Positions 43,152-50,648 of a stretch of DNA of 50,648 nucleotides are shown one piece after another. Origin of the DNA: Candidatus Acidiflorens stordalenmirensis (GTDB taxonomy: Bacteria; Acidobacteriota; Terriglobia; Terriglobales; Acidobacteriaceae); the NCBI GenBank assembly GCA_003139995.1, contig PLIC01000179.1:790-51437 (forward strand). Direction: 5' to 3'. Position 1 is the first letter of the stretch. The number at the start of each line of letters is the position of its first letter. The notes under the pieces are model-generated. The model saw nothing but the letters and a program-made list of their open reading frames with translations, made no database searches and was not told the origin of the DNA. The position numbers and the translations under genes were made by a program.

Positions 43152-43802
43152 CTAGGAAGAGCGGCCCTTAGCTGCCCGCCGGTCCTGCGGGGTGTTCACG
43201 TTGAAAAAACTCCGCTCGGAAAAGCCGGCCGCTGCCAGCTCTTTCTCTTCGATCACCCGCACAGATACGCTGGAAAACGCCGCATCGATTTTGTACTTCC
43301 CTGCCCGCAGAGCCTGCTCGGCGGCAGCGGAGAAGCCGCGTCGATAGACCGCGCAGAGCGGCTGAAGTCGCTTGCTGGCGCGAGGCACGGTGATGATGGC
43401 GTCGTTGTCTTCGGCCTCCGCGAAAAGAAACGCGAGAAGTTCCTGGGAGACGAAGGGCATGTCCACGGCGAGCATCAGGTTCAACTCGGCGGGTGAATGC
43501 GCGAGCGCCGCGTGAATACCGGCGAGGGGGCCGCATCCGGAGAAAATGTCTGCCACGACTGATCCGCATACCGAAGATCTGCATTCCGCCGATTTGCATT
43601 CCGCAGATCCGTATTTTGCAAACTTGGCAGGGTCGCCGACGATCGTCACGCTGTCCGAGACCGCGCCCATCACGGTGAGCGCGCGATCCAGGAGTGTTTG
43701 GCCGGCAAAATCCAGAAAGGCTTTGTCGACGCCCGGGCCCATGCGGGAACTCTTGCCCCCGGCGAGGATGAAGCCCATGCGCAATAGTTCGGCCCGTGCC
43801 AT
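43152..43802 (-). CDS. mobA: Molybdenum cofactor guanylyltransferase (MobA-like)
   Basis: A 216-aa nucleotidyltransferase attaching GMP to molybdopterin. Motifs: GFILAGGKSSRMGPGVDKAF, GCGPLAGIHAAL and LMLAVDMPFVSQE, then LQPLCAVYRRGF. ATG 43802 is used; ATG 43778 is closer to the homology, and neither has a clear ribosome site. A 15-bp, three-unit tandem repeat (KSAEC-type, 43566-43610) is inserted in a surface loop where other MobA proteins are short. Adds specific need for molybdoenzymes, none of which are in the window. Confidence 0.85.
   Translation of the reverse strand: MARAELLRMGFILAGGKSSRMGPGVDKAFLDFAGQTLLDRALTVMGAVSDSVTIVGDPAKFAKYGSAECKSAECRSSVCGSVVADIFSGCGPLAGIHAALAHSPAELNLMLAVDMPFVSQELLAFLFAEAEDNDAIITVPRASKRLQPLCAVYRRGFSAAAEQALRAGKYKIDAAFSSVSVRVIEEKELAAAGFSERSFFNVNTPQDRRAAKGRSS
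43566..43610 (-). repeat. In-frame 15-bp tandem repeat inside mobA
   Basis: Three contiguous units on the coding strand (GGATCTGCGGAATGC, AAATCGGCGGAATGC, AGATCTTCGGTATGC) encode GSAEC-KSAEC-RSSVC. The frame is preserved. Confidence 0.75.
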
Positions 43803-43911
43803 ATGGAAAAGCATAAGGCATACGCTGCGATGCACGAAAGTAACCTGTTCAGCACGGCCAAGCCGGCGGAAGATAGATGTGTCTAGTTGGTAGGGGGCAC
43901 GGTTCGTCATC

Positions 43912-44445
43912 ATGCCGCAAAGACTCATGGATGTTCTGATGCTGGGACGCTGCTCGCACGAGTTTTCCTGGCCGCGCCGCGCGGCGAATGGAGAGTACTA
44001 CCAAGTCTGCCTGCTGTGCGCGAGCGCTTACCAGTACGACTGGAAGACCATGCGTCGTGGAAGCCGGGTCGACGAGCCGATGGCGGATGCCACGACCGTC
44101 CGACGCCGCTCCGGTCAAAAGCAACCGACCTGGATGCCCCGGGCACGGCGCCTTCGGTCGAAGCTTCCGATTCGATACCGCGGAAAAAATCTCCATACCT
44201 GGTACGAGGGAATGATCCAGAACATCAGCCAGTCGGGCATACTGTTTCACGGCCCGCAGCAACTACCGGCAAATGCGCTGGTGGAACTGATCTTCGAGAT
44301 GCCTGAAGAAATCTCCGGCCAAAAGAACAGCAACGTACTTTGCCAGGGAAGGTTGATTCGCATCAAGGACGCGGTTGACAATACCGAAGACGCTTACGGG
44401 CTGGCGGCCTCCATCCTCGACTACAAATTTCTTCACAAAGACTGA
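43912..44445 (+). CDS. PilZ-domain protein with N-terminal Cys-pair segment
   Basis: A 177-aa protein. The N-terminal part has GRCSHEFSWPRR and YYQVCLLCASAY, a Cys/His layout suggesting a small metal-binding or structural motif often placed before PilZ in Acidobacteriota. From about residue 80 the PilZ domain follows: RLRSKLPIRYRG, MIQNISQSGILFHG and LPANALVELIFEMPEE. ATG 43912 is divergent from mobA. Probably a c-di-GMP-responsive regulator, possibly of the pilus functions encoded next to it. Confidence 0.82.
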   Translation: MPQRLMDVLMLGRCSHEFSWPRRAANGEYYQVCLLCASAYQYDWKTMRRGSRVDEPMADATTVRRRSGQKQPTWMPRARRLRSKLPIRYRGKNLHTWYEGMIQNISQSGILFHGPQQLPANALVELIFEMPEEISGQKNSNVLCQGRLIRIKDAVDNTEDAYGLAASILDYKFLHKD

Positions 44446-44612
44446 CTTGCGAACTGCCTGAAACGCAAGCGGGCTACGCTCCGGATCTTTTTGCCTCAGC
44501 GGTACGAAATCAGCCGGGCGGCGTAGGCAGCCGCTTCCTCTTTCCTCACAATGACTTGCCGGCGACAGAAGTACAGTGACCTTCGTACTTAGAAGGCCTC
44601 GCCGCCGCCGCT

Positions 44613-44618
44613 TATAAT
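44613..44618 (+). promoter_or_regulatory. Possible -10 box for pilD
   Basis: TATAAT lies 35 bp before the pilD GTG. TTAGAA at 44589-44594 could act as a -35 with an 18-bp spacer. Sequence support is weak. Confidence 0.3.
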
Positions 44619-44653
44619 CATACAAATACAAGCAGACTGAGCACTTAGCCGAC

Positions 44654-45598
44654 GTGGAACCTTTTTTTGCAGTTGCGATCTTCGCCTTTGGGCTGTGCTG
44701 GGGCAGCTTTCTGAATGTGTGTATCTACCGGTTGCCGCGTGGCAAGTCGGTCGTAACCCCGCGCTCCGCGTGTCCGCACTGCGGAGACCCGATCCCGCTC
44801 TACCATAACGTGCCCGTACTGAGCTGGCTAATTCTTCGGGGAAAGTGCCGCTCGTGCAAGCAGCCCATATCGCCACGCTATCTTGTGATCGAACTACTCA
44901 CGGGCTTGCTCTTTCTCGGCTGTTACGCGCATTTCGGTTTGACGCTGGCGGCGCTGAAGTGCGCCGTGCTCGGCTACCTGCTGCTGGGGTTGGTCTTCAC
45001 CGACGCGGAAACCAAGCTGCTCCCCGACGCGATGACTCTGCCCGGGCTGGCACTGGGAATTGTGTTCAGCCTTGTGGTTCCGGTAAATGACCTGGCTTCG
45101 CGAATCATGTTTGGTCTGGTATCGCCCGCGCTGAGAAGCGAGATTTCGTGGCGCGTCTGGTCCCTATCAGACTCGCTGCTGGGAGCGGCGGTCGGTGCCT
45201 CGTTCCTGTACGGCGCGGCGGCTATTTACCTGAGAACCCGTGGTGTCGAAGGGATGGGATTCGGCGACGTCAAGCTGATGGCGTTCATTGGCGCGTTTCT
45301 CGGAACCAAGCTCACGGTCTTAACCATTTTTGCCGCGTCGCTTGCGGGTTCGCTTTTTGGGCTGAGCACGATCCTCGCGGTCTGGATAAAACGCATTCGC
45401 CGGAATAAGGCGCGCGGCTCTTCTTCGCGCATTTCTTCGAGCATTTCTTCTCACGAGGCCCGGCGGCGCGCATGGCAATCCGCACGGTTGGCATTCCGCT
45501 ACTACGAGATGCCGTTTGGCGTGTTTCTCGGCGGCATGGGGCTCCTGTCGTTTCTATTTGGAAACCGGCTCCTGCACTGGTATTGGAGGCCACTGTGA
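44654..45598 (+). CDS. pilD: Type IV prepilin peptidase
   Basis: A 314-aa integral membrane aspartyl protease that cleaves and methylates prepilins or pseudopilins. The N-terminal methylation domain has two Cys pairs, Cys40/Cys43 (SACPHCGDPIPLYHNVPVLSW) and Cys65/Cys68. Catalytic Asp residues are in LVFTDAETKLLPD and GMGFGDVKLM. About eight membrane segments. A 12-bp in-frame repeat (45422-45457) gives a Ser-rich loop. GTG 44654 is the start. Its stop overlaps the GTG of the next gene. Confidence 0.93.
   Translation: MEPFFAVAIFAFGLCWGSFLNVCIYRLPRGKSVVTPRSACPHCGDPIPLYHNVPVLSWLILRGKCRSCKQPISPRYLVIELLTGLLFLGCYAHFGLTLAALKCAVLGYLLLGLVFTDAETKLLPDAMTLPGLALGIVFSLVVPVNDLASRIMFGLVSPALRSEISWRVWSLSDSLLGAAVGASFLYGAAAIYLRTRGVEGMGFGDVKLMAFIGAFLGTKLTVLTIFAASLAGSLFGLSTILAVWIKRIRRNKARGSSSRISSSISSHEARRRAWQSARLAFRYYEMPFGVFLGGMGLLSFLFGNRLLHWYWRPL
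45422..45457 (+). repeat. In-frame 12-bp repeat inside pilD
   Basis: Three codon-aligned units, TCTTCGCGCATT, TCTTCGAGCATT, and diverged TCTTCTCACGAG, encode SSRI-SSSI-SSHE in a cytoplasmic loop. Confidence 0.65.
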
Positions 45599-46473
45599 GG
45601 CTGCTGATGAATCCGCTGGTCAATCCGATGATACTGCGCATGGGCTTGCTTCTGTTTGCTGCCATGGCCGCTTTCGGGTTGGGCTTATTCACGATTCGGC
45701 GCCTGCGAAAAAATCTCGTGCCGGAACCCGAATCGCTGAATTACGCTCCGTTGGCGGCGGAGGGATTGCCGGTGCACGCCTATCATGCCGTCATTCAGCA
45801 ACTGAAGCAGCAAAAACATGAGCTCACCGCCCAGCAACTCTCGGAGCGCAGGAAAGCAAGGGCCTCCGACACGCTGGGCTCGACCATACTCTCGAACCTT
45901 TCCTGCGGCGTTCTGTTTTTCAATACCAGCGGTCTGGTGCGGCAAGCGAACGCGGCTGCGCGCAAGTTGCTGGGATTCGCCTCGCCGGTGGGACTGCGCG
46001 CCGCCGATCTTTTCCGCACGGCGACGCTGCGCCCGGAAAACAATAGTTCGGGTTCGGAATCGAGCGTCGAGCAAGCTCTGGCTCCCGCTCTGGCGGGGAA
46101 GTCAACGGTTCGAGGGCTGGTGGTGAATTACTTCACACGGGATGGAGAAAGCCATGTCCTCGAACTGACGGCCTCTCCGGTTCTTTCCGAAGACGCGAGT
46201 CTCATGGGCACGACGCTTGTGCTCACCGACAAGACGGACATTGAGCGCATCCGGCACGATCAAAAGATGCGTCAGGAAATCTCCTTGGAACTGGCGCTGG
46301 AACTGCGCAATTCCCTGACTACGATCGCGGGATACGCGCAGCAACTGGCGCGCAGCCGGGACTCGGAATTGGCGCGCCAGTTGGCCGACGGCATCGCCCA
46401 CGAGGCGGCGCAGTTGGACCGGACCATCGGCAGTTTCCTCGGAGGCGCCCGGGCTGCAACCACAAGTTCTTGA
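45595..46473 (+). CDS. PAS-domain protein with degenerate histidine-kinase dimerisation segment
   Basis: A 292-aa protein with one N-terminal membrane helix (ILRMGLLLFAAMAAFGLGLF), a PAS domain (SNLSCGVLFFNTSGLVRQANAA through VLTDKTDIERI) and a HisKA-like helix (ELALELRNSLTTIAGYAQQLA). The phosphorylatable His of HELRNPL is Leu here and no ATPase domain follows, so it cannot be a normal kinase. It may be a regulatory partner or a truncated sensor. GTG 45595 overlaps the pilD stop, implying coupling with pilus biogenesis. Confidence 0.72.
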   Translation: MRLLMNPLVNPMILRMGLLLFAAMAAFGLGLFTIRRLRKNLVPEPESLNYAPLAAEGLPVHAYHAVIQQLKQQKHELTAQQLSERRKARASDTLGSTILSNLSCGVLFFNTSGLVRQANAAARKLLGFASPVGLRAADLFRTATLRPENNSSGSESSVEQALAPALAGKSTVRGLVVNYFTRDGESHVLELTASPVLSEDASLMGTTLVLTDKTDIERIRHDQKMRQEISLELALELRNSLTTIAGYAQQLARSRDSELARQLADGIAHEAAQLDRTIGSFLGGARAATTSS

Positions 46474-46527
46474 TATTAGCGATTGCAGGCCGGGACCGGA
46501 AGCGCGGGCTTGCGAAAGGATGATCAC

Positions 46528-47103
46528 ATGAAGCACACGAAACACATGGCAATCGTTACTCTGCTCCTGCTGGGGGTCAGCGGCGCAGCCGCTCAGTCAC
46601 TCGGGGATTACGCGCGAGCGGTTCGCAAGAACAAAACCGAGCCGAGTTCGGCCAGCCGCCACTACGATAACGACAATCTGCCTACCAATGAAAGTCTGAG
46701 CGTCGTCGGACCGTCGCCGGCCAGCGACGCCAGCGCGGGGAATGCGAACTCCACGCAAGCCACAAAAGCGGCCGCCGTCGATCCCGCCGCCGGACGCCAG
46801 AAGGCGGCGGACGAGTGGAACGAAAAGATTGCCAAGCAGAAAGAGAAGATCGCTTCCCTGAACCACGAGCTCGACCTCGACCAGCGCGAACTTCGTCTGC
46901 GCGCGGCCGCAATGTATACCGATCCCAACGTCAGTGTGCGCAACGTCCAGTGGGATAAGGACGAGGCGCAGTACAAGAGCGACGTCGACGCAAAGCAGAA
47001 AGAGCTTGATGCCGCCCGGCAGCAACTCGACGAGATGCAGGAGCAGGCGCACAAGGCCGGCATTGCAGAGAATGAAAAGGACAACGACAAAGACAAGAAG
47101 TAG
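46528..47103 (+). CDS. Secreted coiled-coil hypothetical protein
   Basis: A 191-aa exported protein. AAAGGA lies about 9 bp before ATG 46528. Signal peptide: HMAIVTLLLLGVSGAAAQS. A disordered Ser/Ala/Asn-rich stretch follows, then a long charged coiled coil (EKIAKQKEKIASLNHELDLDQ, and DAKQKELDAARQQLDEMQEQ) and a KDKK tail. Structure suggests a periplasmic scaffold or YbgF-like partner, which is inference only. It lies 54 bp after the PAS gene. Confidence 0.68.
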   Translation: MKHTKHMAIVTLLLLGVSGAAAQSLGDYARAVRKNKTEPSSASRHYDNDNLPTNESLSVVGPSPASDASAGNANSTQATKAAAVDPAAGRQKAADEWNEKIAKQKEKIASLNHELDLDQRELRLRAAAMYTDPNVSVRNVQWDKDEAQYKSDVDAKQKELDAARQQLDEMQEQAHKAGIAENEKDNDKDKK

Positions 47104-47434
47104 AGATCACGCGTAGACCTTCTTCCCGAAAGCGCTACCGCGCTTTGCTCGCAGGGACGGACGGGGCGTCCCTCCCTACGCGAGCCAAAACCATTTTTTC
47201 AGGATTTCCCAATCCGCTCGCGCTGGCTCACCCTATTGCATCTTCGAGTTCCTGCCGCAAACATTCGAGATAGGAATCCAGGGCGTAGGTTCAGTACAAT
47301 GATCGCGAATTGCGATTCGCCAAACTTCGCTGAACGATGATCTCGAAACGACGGATCGCGAAACGACTTATCGCGAATCGGCGATCGCGAATCGAGGGCC
47401 AAACTGTTACAGAAAGCTTGACCGGGAAATCACT
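47104..47434. other. 331-bp intergenic region with hairpins and an iterated 15-bp array
   Basis: No gene is evident. The left part has two inverted repeats (AAAGCGCTACCGCGCTTT and AGGGACGGACGGGGCGTCCCT) that could be terminator-like or dispersed repeats without a T-run. The right part holds the GATCGCGAA array described separately. Confidence 0.55.
47339..47397. repeat. Four-unit 15-bp array (GATCGCGAAACGAC type)
   Basis: Units GATCTCGAAACGACG, GATCGCGAAACGACT, a 14-bp variant and GATCGCGAATCGAGG lie upstream of the lipoprotein gene. Partly inverted words occur just before them (47300-47330), so a larger folded structure is possible. Confidence 0.7.
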
Positions 47435-48031
47435 ATGAAAAAACTATTCGTCGCGATTCTGGCAGCGGGATTGATGGCTGCGTGCTCTTCGGAGCCGAGC
47501 AAGCCCACAACGGCGGAGACGCCCCAAGCGAAAGCTCCGGAAGCAATCACTGGCAGCAGCGCGTTCTACAAGTGCTACGCCTCCGCCCGCCTCTGGGCGG
47601 GGGATGTTCAACCGTACCGTGCGGAGTCACAACCTACCACGGACTCCAAGGGCCGGGACGGCAAGGCGGAAGAGTGGCGCGTCGGATTCGTCTCGCCGTC
47701 GCAGCACGCGACCAGGCCCTATACCTGGGCCAACGGCGATATTTCGCACGGCGTCGACGACACCTACAGCGTGTCGAATTCCAGCACCCAGGTTTTCAAC
47801 GTCCAGTCTCTCAAAGCGGATACGGACAAGGCCTTCGCCGTCGCCCAGCAGCACGGCGGAGACAAGCTGCTGGAGAAGGAACCCGGCACGCTTGTTTTTT
47901 ATGTGCTGGACTGGAACCGGCGCAAGAACGAACTGCTGTGGCACGTAATCTATGGAACGAGCCGCGACACGGCCAAGCTGCGGGTGGCCGTGAACGCGTC
48001 CACCGGAGAGTTTTCGCGATTGGAGGAGTAA
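47435..48031 (+). CDS. Hypothetical lipoprotein
   Basis: A 198-aa lipoprotein with signal FVAILAAGLMAAC (Cys17 lipidated) followed by a flexible Ser/Pro/Thr linker. The folded part begins GSSAFYKCYASARLWAG and continues EEWRVGFVSPSQHATRPYTW, AVAQQHGGDKLLEKEPGTLV and WHVIYGTS. Its end, KLRVAVNASTGEF, resembles PepSY-like tails. Function unknown; envelope location is clear. Confidence 0.72.
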   Translation: MKKLFVAILAAGLMAACSSEPSKPTTAETPQAKAPEAITGSSAFYKCYASARLWAGDVQPYRAESQPTTDSKGRDGKAEEWRVGFVSPSQHATRPYTWANGDISHGVDDTYSVSNSSTQVFNVQSLKADTDKAFAVAQQHGGDKLLEKEPGTLVFYVLDWNRRKNELLWHVIYGTSRDTAKLRVAVNASTGEFSRLEE

Positions 48032-48056
48032 CAAATTAAGCCGGGATCGAAAGAAC

Positions 48057-48641
48057 TCATTGCGCTTTCGCGAGCCGGTCCAGCGAAGCGCGCGCATCCT
48101 TGGCGAGCGGGCCCTCGGGCAAAATTTTCAGGTACTGCTGGTAGTATTTCTTCGCTTCAGCTTTGTCTCCCAGTTTTTCCTGGCACACGGCGAGACGGAA
48201 GCTCGCAACGGCGTCGCCATCTTTGTAGTAAAGAGCTTCCTTGTAGCGATCGAGCGCGGCGCGATAGTTCTTGCGCTTGAGGTAGTAGTCGCCGACCTCA
48301 ATGTCTTTCAACGCCTTCATCGGGTTCCAGGGATGAAACTCCTGGACGCCAGAGGTATCGGGGCTGTCTGAGGCCTCGGGGATGTCGAGATCCGCGACGG
48401 CAGCCTTGCTGTTGGGATGGTTTTTGGCGTCGTCCTTGGGCGGGCTGATATCGATTCTTGTATCGTGGCTGGAGCTTTCCTCGGCCTCGCGGTTGCGGGC
48501 AGCAGCCTTGTCCGCAGCGGTCTTGTCTGAAGCAGTATTGCTCGATGCAGTATTGTCCGAAGCCGTCTTGTCCGGCGAATCCTGTGCCAGCGAAAGAGTC
48601 GTCAGCAGCGCCAAAAAAACAATCGGGAATCGAATACGCAC
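48057..48641 (-). CDS. Exported TPR protein with repetitive N-terminal linker
   Basis: A 194-aa protein with signal peptide (PIVFLALLTTLSLAQ), then a low-complexity linker made of five pentapeptides (DKTAS, DNTAS, SNTAS and variants), a polar spacer, and two to three TPR-like helices (VGDYYLKRKNYRAALDRYKEAL, SFRLAVCQEKLGDKAEAKKYYQQYL). Comparable to BamD/YbgF-like envelope adaptors, but no specific family is claimed. Confidence 0.75.
   Translation of the reverse strand: MRIRFPIVFLALLTTLSLAQDSPDKTASDNTASSNTASDKTAADKAAARNREAEESSSHDTRIDISPPKDDAKNHPNSKAAVADLDIPEASDSPDTSGVQEFHPWNPMKALKDIEVGDYYLKRKNYRAALDRYKEALYYKDGDAVASFRLAVCQEKLGDKAEAKKYYQQYLKILPEGPLAKDARASLDRLAKAQ
48498..48572 (-). repeat. In-frame 15-bp repeat (five units) in the TPR gene
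   Basis: Five contiguous codon-aligned 15-bp units encode [D/S][K/N]TA[S/A] pentapeptides directly after the signal peptide. Unit sequences differ at a few positions each. Confidence 0.8.
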
Positions 48642-48788
48642 GCCCTTATTGTATCGCTTTAGAGGAAGGTCGAAGCAGGGCCGAAGAGCGAACCGGCAAT
48701 TCTCAGTTGGCGAAAAACGCCTGGTTCCGACAATAATGTGTGAAACCGGCGGCCCAGAATCGCAGTCCCGGTGTCTATATATTCTGAT

Positions 48789-49421
48789 ATGAGGCGCTTA
48801 AAGCGGCTAACAGGTTGGGCAATGATTGCATTAGGCGCCATGGTGGCCATCCTCTCACTGGCGCATCTTGTGCTCCGTCCGAACACAGACCGAGCCGACT
48901 CCGAGCAGTACGTTGTCTATTCGGCGTATATCGAGCCCAACCTGACCGGAGACTCTCACGATTTGGGCAGCCGAAACGGACTCATTGTGATACACGGAAG
49001 CACGATTGTCTCAGACCAGTTCACCAACAAAAGCAAGGTCAACCAATGCCGCTTTCTCTTGGGCTCAGTAGGACGCGCCAAAGCGACAATTCCACAACTT
49101 CGACGTGCCGTTCTGTTTGAGTTCCTCATCGCCAATCTCCACGATGAGCAGCTGGAAAATCGGTTTCACCTCACCGCGAAATATGAATTCCCGACGGAAC
49201 AAGAGATGAATCTGTACCCATCAGAGCAATTCATGCACCGATTTCCACACAGCTACGGCTACTTGACTTTTTCACGCGTGGCCTTCAATCGTGGCCTGAC
49301 AGAAGCGTTCTTCTACACGGAGCACGTTTGTGGTTTGTGTGGTGAAGGCAAGTACGTCTTCATGCGGAAGGTAAATGGAAGCTGGGTTGTCGAGGGCACC
49401 GCCCCAACTTGGATTTCGTAG
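48789..49421 (+). CDS. Hypothetical membrane-anchored protein
   Basis: A 210-aa protein with a single N-terminal membrane anchor (LTGWAMIALGAMVAILSLAHLVL) and a periplasmic domain (NGLIVIHGSTIVSDQFTN, AVLFEFLIANLHDEQLENRF, FMRKVNGSWVVEGTAP). A C-x2-C (CGLCGEGKY) is present near the end. ATG 48789 places the anchor close to the N-terminus; GTG 48771 is an alternative and neither has an evident ribosome site. Codon use is less GC-rich than in neighbours. No known family. Confidence 0.6.
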   Translation: MRRLKRLTGWAMIALGAMVAILSLAHLVLRPNTDRADSEQYVVYSAYIEPNLTGDSHDLGSRNGLIVIHGSTIVSDQFTNKSKVNQCRFLLGSVGRAKATIPQLRRAVLFEFLIANLHDEQLENRFHLTAKYEFPTEQEMNLYPSEQFMHRFPHSYGYLTFSRVAFNRGLTEAFFYTEHVCGLCGEGKYVFMRKVNGSWVVEGTAPTWIS

Positions 49422-49524
49422 CGAATTCAGGCCAATCGCTCCCTGGCGCAACATCTCATTTGTGCCGTCGATCCGCCCGTTGGTGAAATGCCGATGAGTC
49501 CGAAACCGGAGACAAAGAGCCAGC

Positions 49525-49558
49525 AAAAAAGTCAGGCCGCCCACAGATGGGACGGCCT
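49525..49558 (-). terminator. Rho-independent terminator of the OmpA-family gene
   Basis: On the minus strand, AGGCCGTCCCA and TGGGCGGCCT form a stem of about 10 bp with a TCTG loop and one bulge, followed 3 bases later by a run of six T. It lies 35 bp past the stop of the minus-strand OmpA-like gene. Confidence 0.8.
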
Positions 49559-49592
49559 GGTTTGGCAAAGTCCTCCGGGGAGGAGGCAAACT

Positions 49593-50348
49593 TTACAAGG
49601 ACGGCGGATTCGCGCTCGTCGTCGGAGTCTGGTTGCTGGGCGCCTGCGCCGGGGTCGTTCCGGCTTCAGTGTTGGTCATCAGGCGGATATCCACGCGGCG
49701 GTTCTTGGCGCGACCGTCGGCAGTTTTATTGGTCTCGACTGGCTTATCCTTGCCCAGCCCGATCAGATAAATCTTGTAGCCCGGGACGCTCTTCTCCGCA
49801 GCCAGGTATTGAATCACAGCGTTGGCACGGCGCTGGCTGAGATCGTAGTTGTACTCTGCGCTGCCCACCGAATCGGTCGCGCCTTCTACGGTGATGATGT
49901 ATCCCTTGGTAGTGGCAACGCTGGCGGCCAGTTGGTCGATGGCTTCCCTGGCTTGCTTCGTCAGATTGTCCTTGTTGAATCCGAAATGCACCGCCGTTTC
50001 CACCACCGGGCGATAGTTGTCGAGGTTGACGACCGCTTTGGTCAGGGCGTCCACACGCTGGGTAGCGCTGTTCGCCGACAGTTGCGCCTTATCGGCTTCG
50101 CTTCCCGCAGCCAGCGCTTTCTGGTCGACCTCTGTGGCGCGAGCCTGCACGGCCTGGATTCCGGCTTGGGCGCGTTGGTCGACGTCCTTGATGTCTTTCG
50201 AATTCTTTGCGGTCAGGTCGTCGAGTTCATTGGTTTTGTTGATCAGCGGCGTGGTCTGTTCACGCACGTAATTCTTGCTTGAACATCCGATCGATACGGC
50301 CAGTGTCGCCGCCAGCATTAGGGTCAGTTTCAATGACGTGCGATTCAT
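49593..50348 (-). CDS. OmpA/Pal-family outer-membrane lipoprotein
   Basis: A 251-aa lipoprotein. AAGGAG about 10 bp before ATG 50348 decides the start. Signal LMLAATLAVSIGC puts the lipid on Cys22. A coiled-coil stretch follows (NELDDLTAKNSKDIKDVDQR). The C-terminal OmpA-like peptidoglycan-binding domain has VHFGFNKDNLTKQAREAID, VEGATDSVGSAEYNYDLSQRRA and AKNRRVDIRLM, where NYDLSQRRA and NRRVDI hold the usual contact residues. A Pro/Thr-rich tail ends the protein. It should tether the outer membrane to the cell wall. Confidence 0.93.
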   Translation of the reverse strand: MNRTSLKLTLMLAATLAVSIGCSSKNYVREQTTPLINKTNELDDLTAKNSKDIKDVDQRAQAGIQAVQARATEVDQKALAAGSEADKAQLSANSATQRVDALTKAVVNLDNYRPVVETAVHFGFNKDNLTKQAREAIDQLAASVATTKGYIITVEGATDSVGSAEYNYDLSQRRANAVIQYLAAEKSVPGYKIYLIGLGKDKPVETNKTADGRAKNRRVDIRLMTNTEAGTTPAQAPSNQTPTTSANPPSL

Positions 50349-50648
50349 AAGGTTGGGGGCTCCTTGCCCAAATATTGCTCTCTCCTGAAAGCTATTTCGG
50401 ATCCCGGCAAAAGTCTGTGAACTGGACCCGCTTCCTGTTAAAGCACGGGGAATGCCATTCCGCGTTCGCAAGAAAGACGGATAAGCCATTTTATATCAAT
50501 GTATTGAAGGATGGCTATGAAAAACGCACAAGCCCCGGACCCGGGCAATCGCGATATAACCGTAGAAATTTTATACTGTTTCTTCCGCCTATACATTATA
50601 GACGCTGGCAACTGCTTGTGCTAGCGGCAGTCTTGTCCAATACAAGAT

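Overview
The window reads as a piece of a high-GC chromosome from an environmental Gram-negative bacterium, most likely an Acidobacteriota (Terriglobia/Koribacter-like) strain. That placement is inferred from protein flavour: a truncated protein resembling the kinase/TPR fusions of that group, PilZ proteins with N-terminal Cys pairs, lysine/arginine-rich tails of the ARRKIAAAQRARWAK type, a GH29 fucosidase with a Tat-like leader, and widespread GTCATCCTGA-type intergenic repeats. No rRNA is present; one tRNA-Val(TAC) is.

Layout. 1-2.8 kb: 3' end of a tyrosine recombinase followed by an apparently complete IS66-family transposon (tnpA, tnpB, tnpC). 2.9-11.1 kb: a decayed accessory zone. It holds a TPR C-terminal remnant, a TPR protein lacking its expected N-terminal part, a headless GH116 glucosylceramidase fragment, a 51-codon GH29 N-terminal remnant beside an intact GH29 fucosidase, a DNA methyltransferase fragment, and an HNH-like gene flanked by two copies of a WAERIM-motif protein (one intact, one a remnant). 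11.1-17.3 kb: tRNA-Val, a YdjC/HpnK deacetylase, a double-PilZ protein, then the tetrapyrrole/cytochrome operon ccsA-hemA-hemC-hemD on the minus strand. 17.5-24.7 kb: an orphan 559-aa protein, galT, mutS and small unknown genes. 24.8-30.1 kb: a cell-wall recycling run (membrane protein, nagZ, anmK, solute-binding lipoprotein, ymdB). 30.2-36.1 kb: secretin, DsbA-like protein, NAD synthetase, secreted unknown. 36.3-41.2 kb: HD-GYP sensor, ftsY, ribD (frameshifted), ribE. 41.4-50.6 kb: secreted unknown, mlaF-type ATPase, mobA, PilZ protein, prepilin peptidase, a PAS protein, several envelope proteins and an OmpA-family lipoprotein.

Functional threads. Cyclic-di-GMP signalling (HD-GYP plus two PilZ proteins) sits with surface-appendage functions (secretin, prepilin peptidase). 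Peptidoglycan recycling (nagZ, anmK, possibly the peptide-binding lipoprotein) forms a translationally coupled set. Haem synthesis is coupled to cytochrome c assembly by ATGA overlaps.

The most unusual signal is not a gene. Many intergenic gaps are filled by imperfect tandem arrays of 7-bp words (8- or 15-bp in a few places), each gap with its own word and often arranged as inverted arms. Several genes (mutS, nagZ, mobA, pilD, a TPR lipoprotein-like gene) carry in-frame degenerate 12- or 15-bp tandem repeats. The arrays run right up to, and sometimes supply, start and stop codons. They resemble the heptameric STRR repeats known in cyanobacteria. A separate dispersed repeat (here R1, four copies) also occurs; one copy is nested inside a 163-bp element with 31-bp inverted arms, and another provides the likely start codon of a lipoprotein gene.
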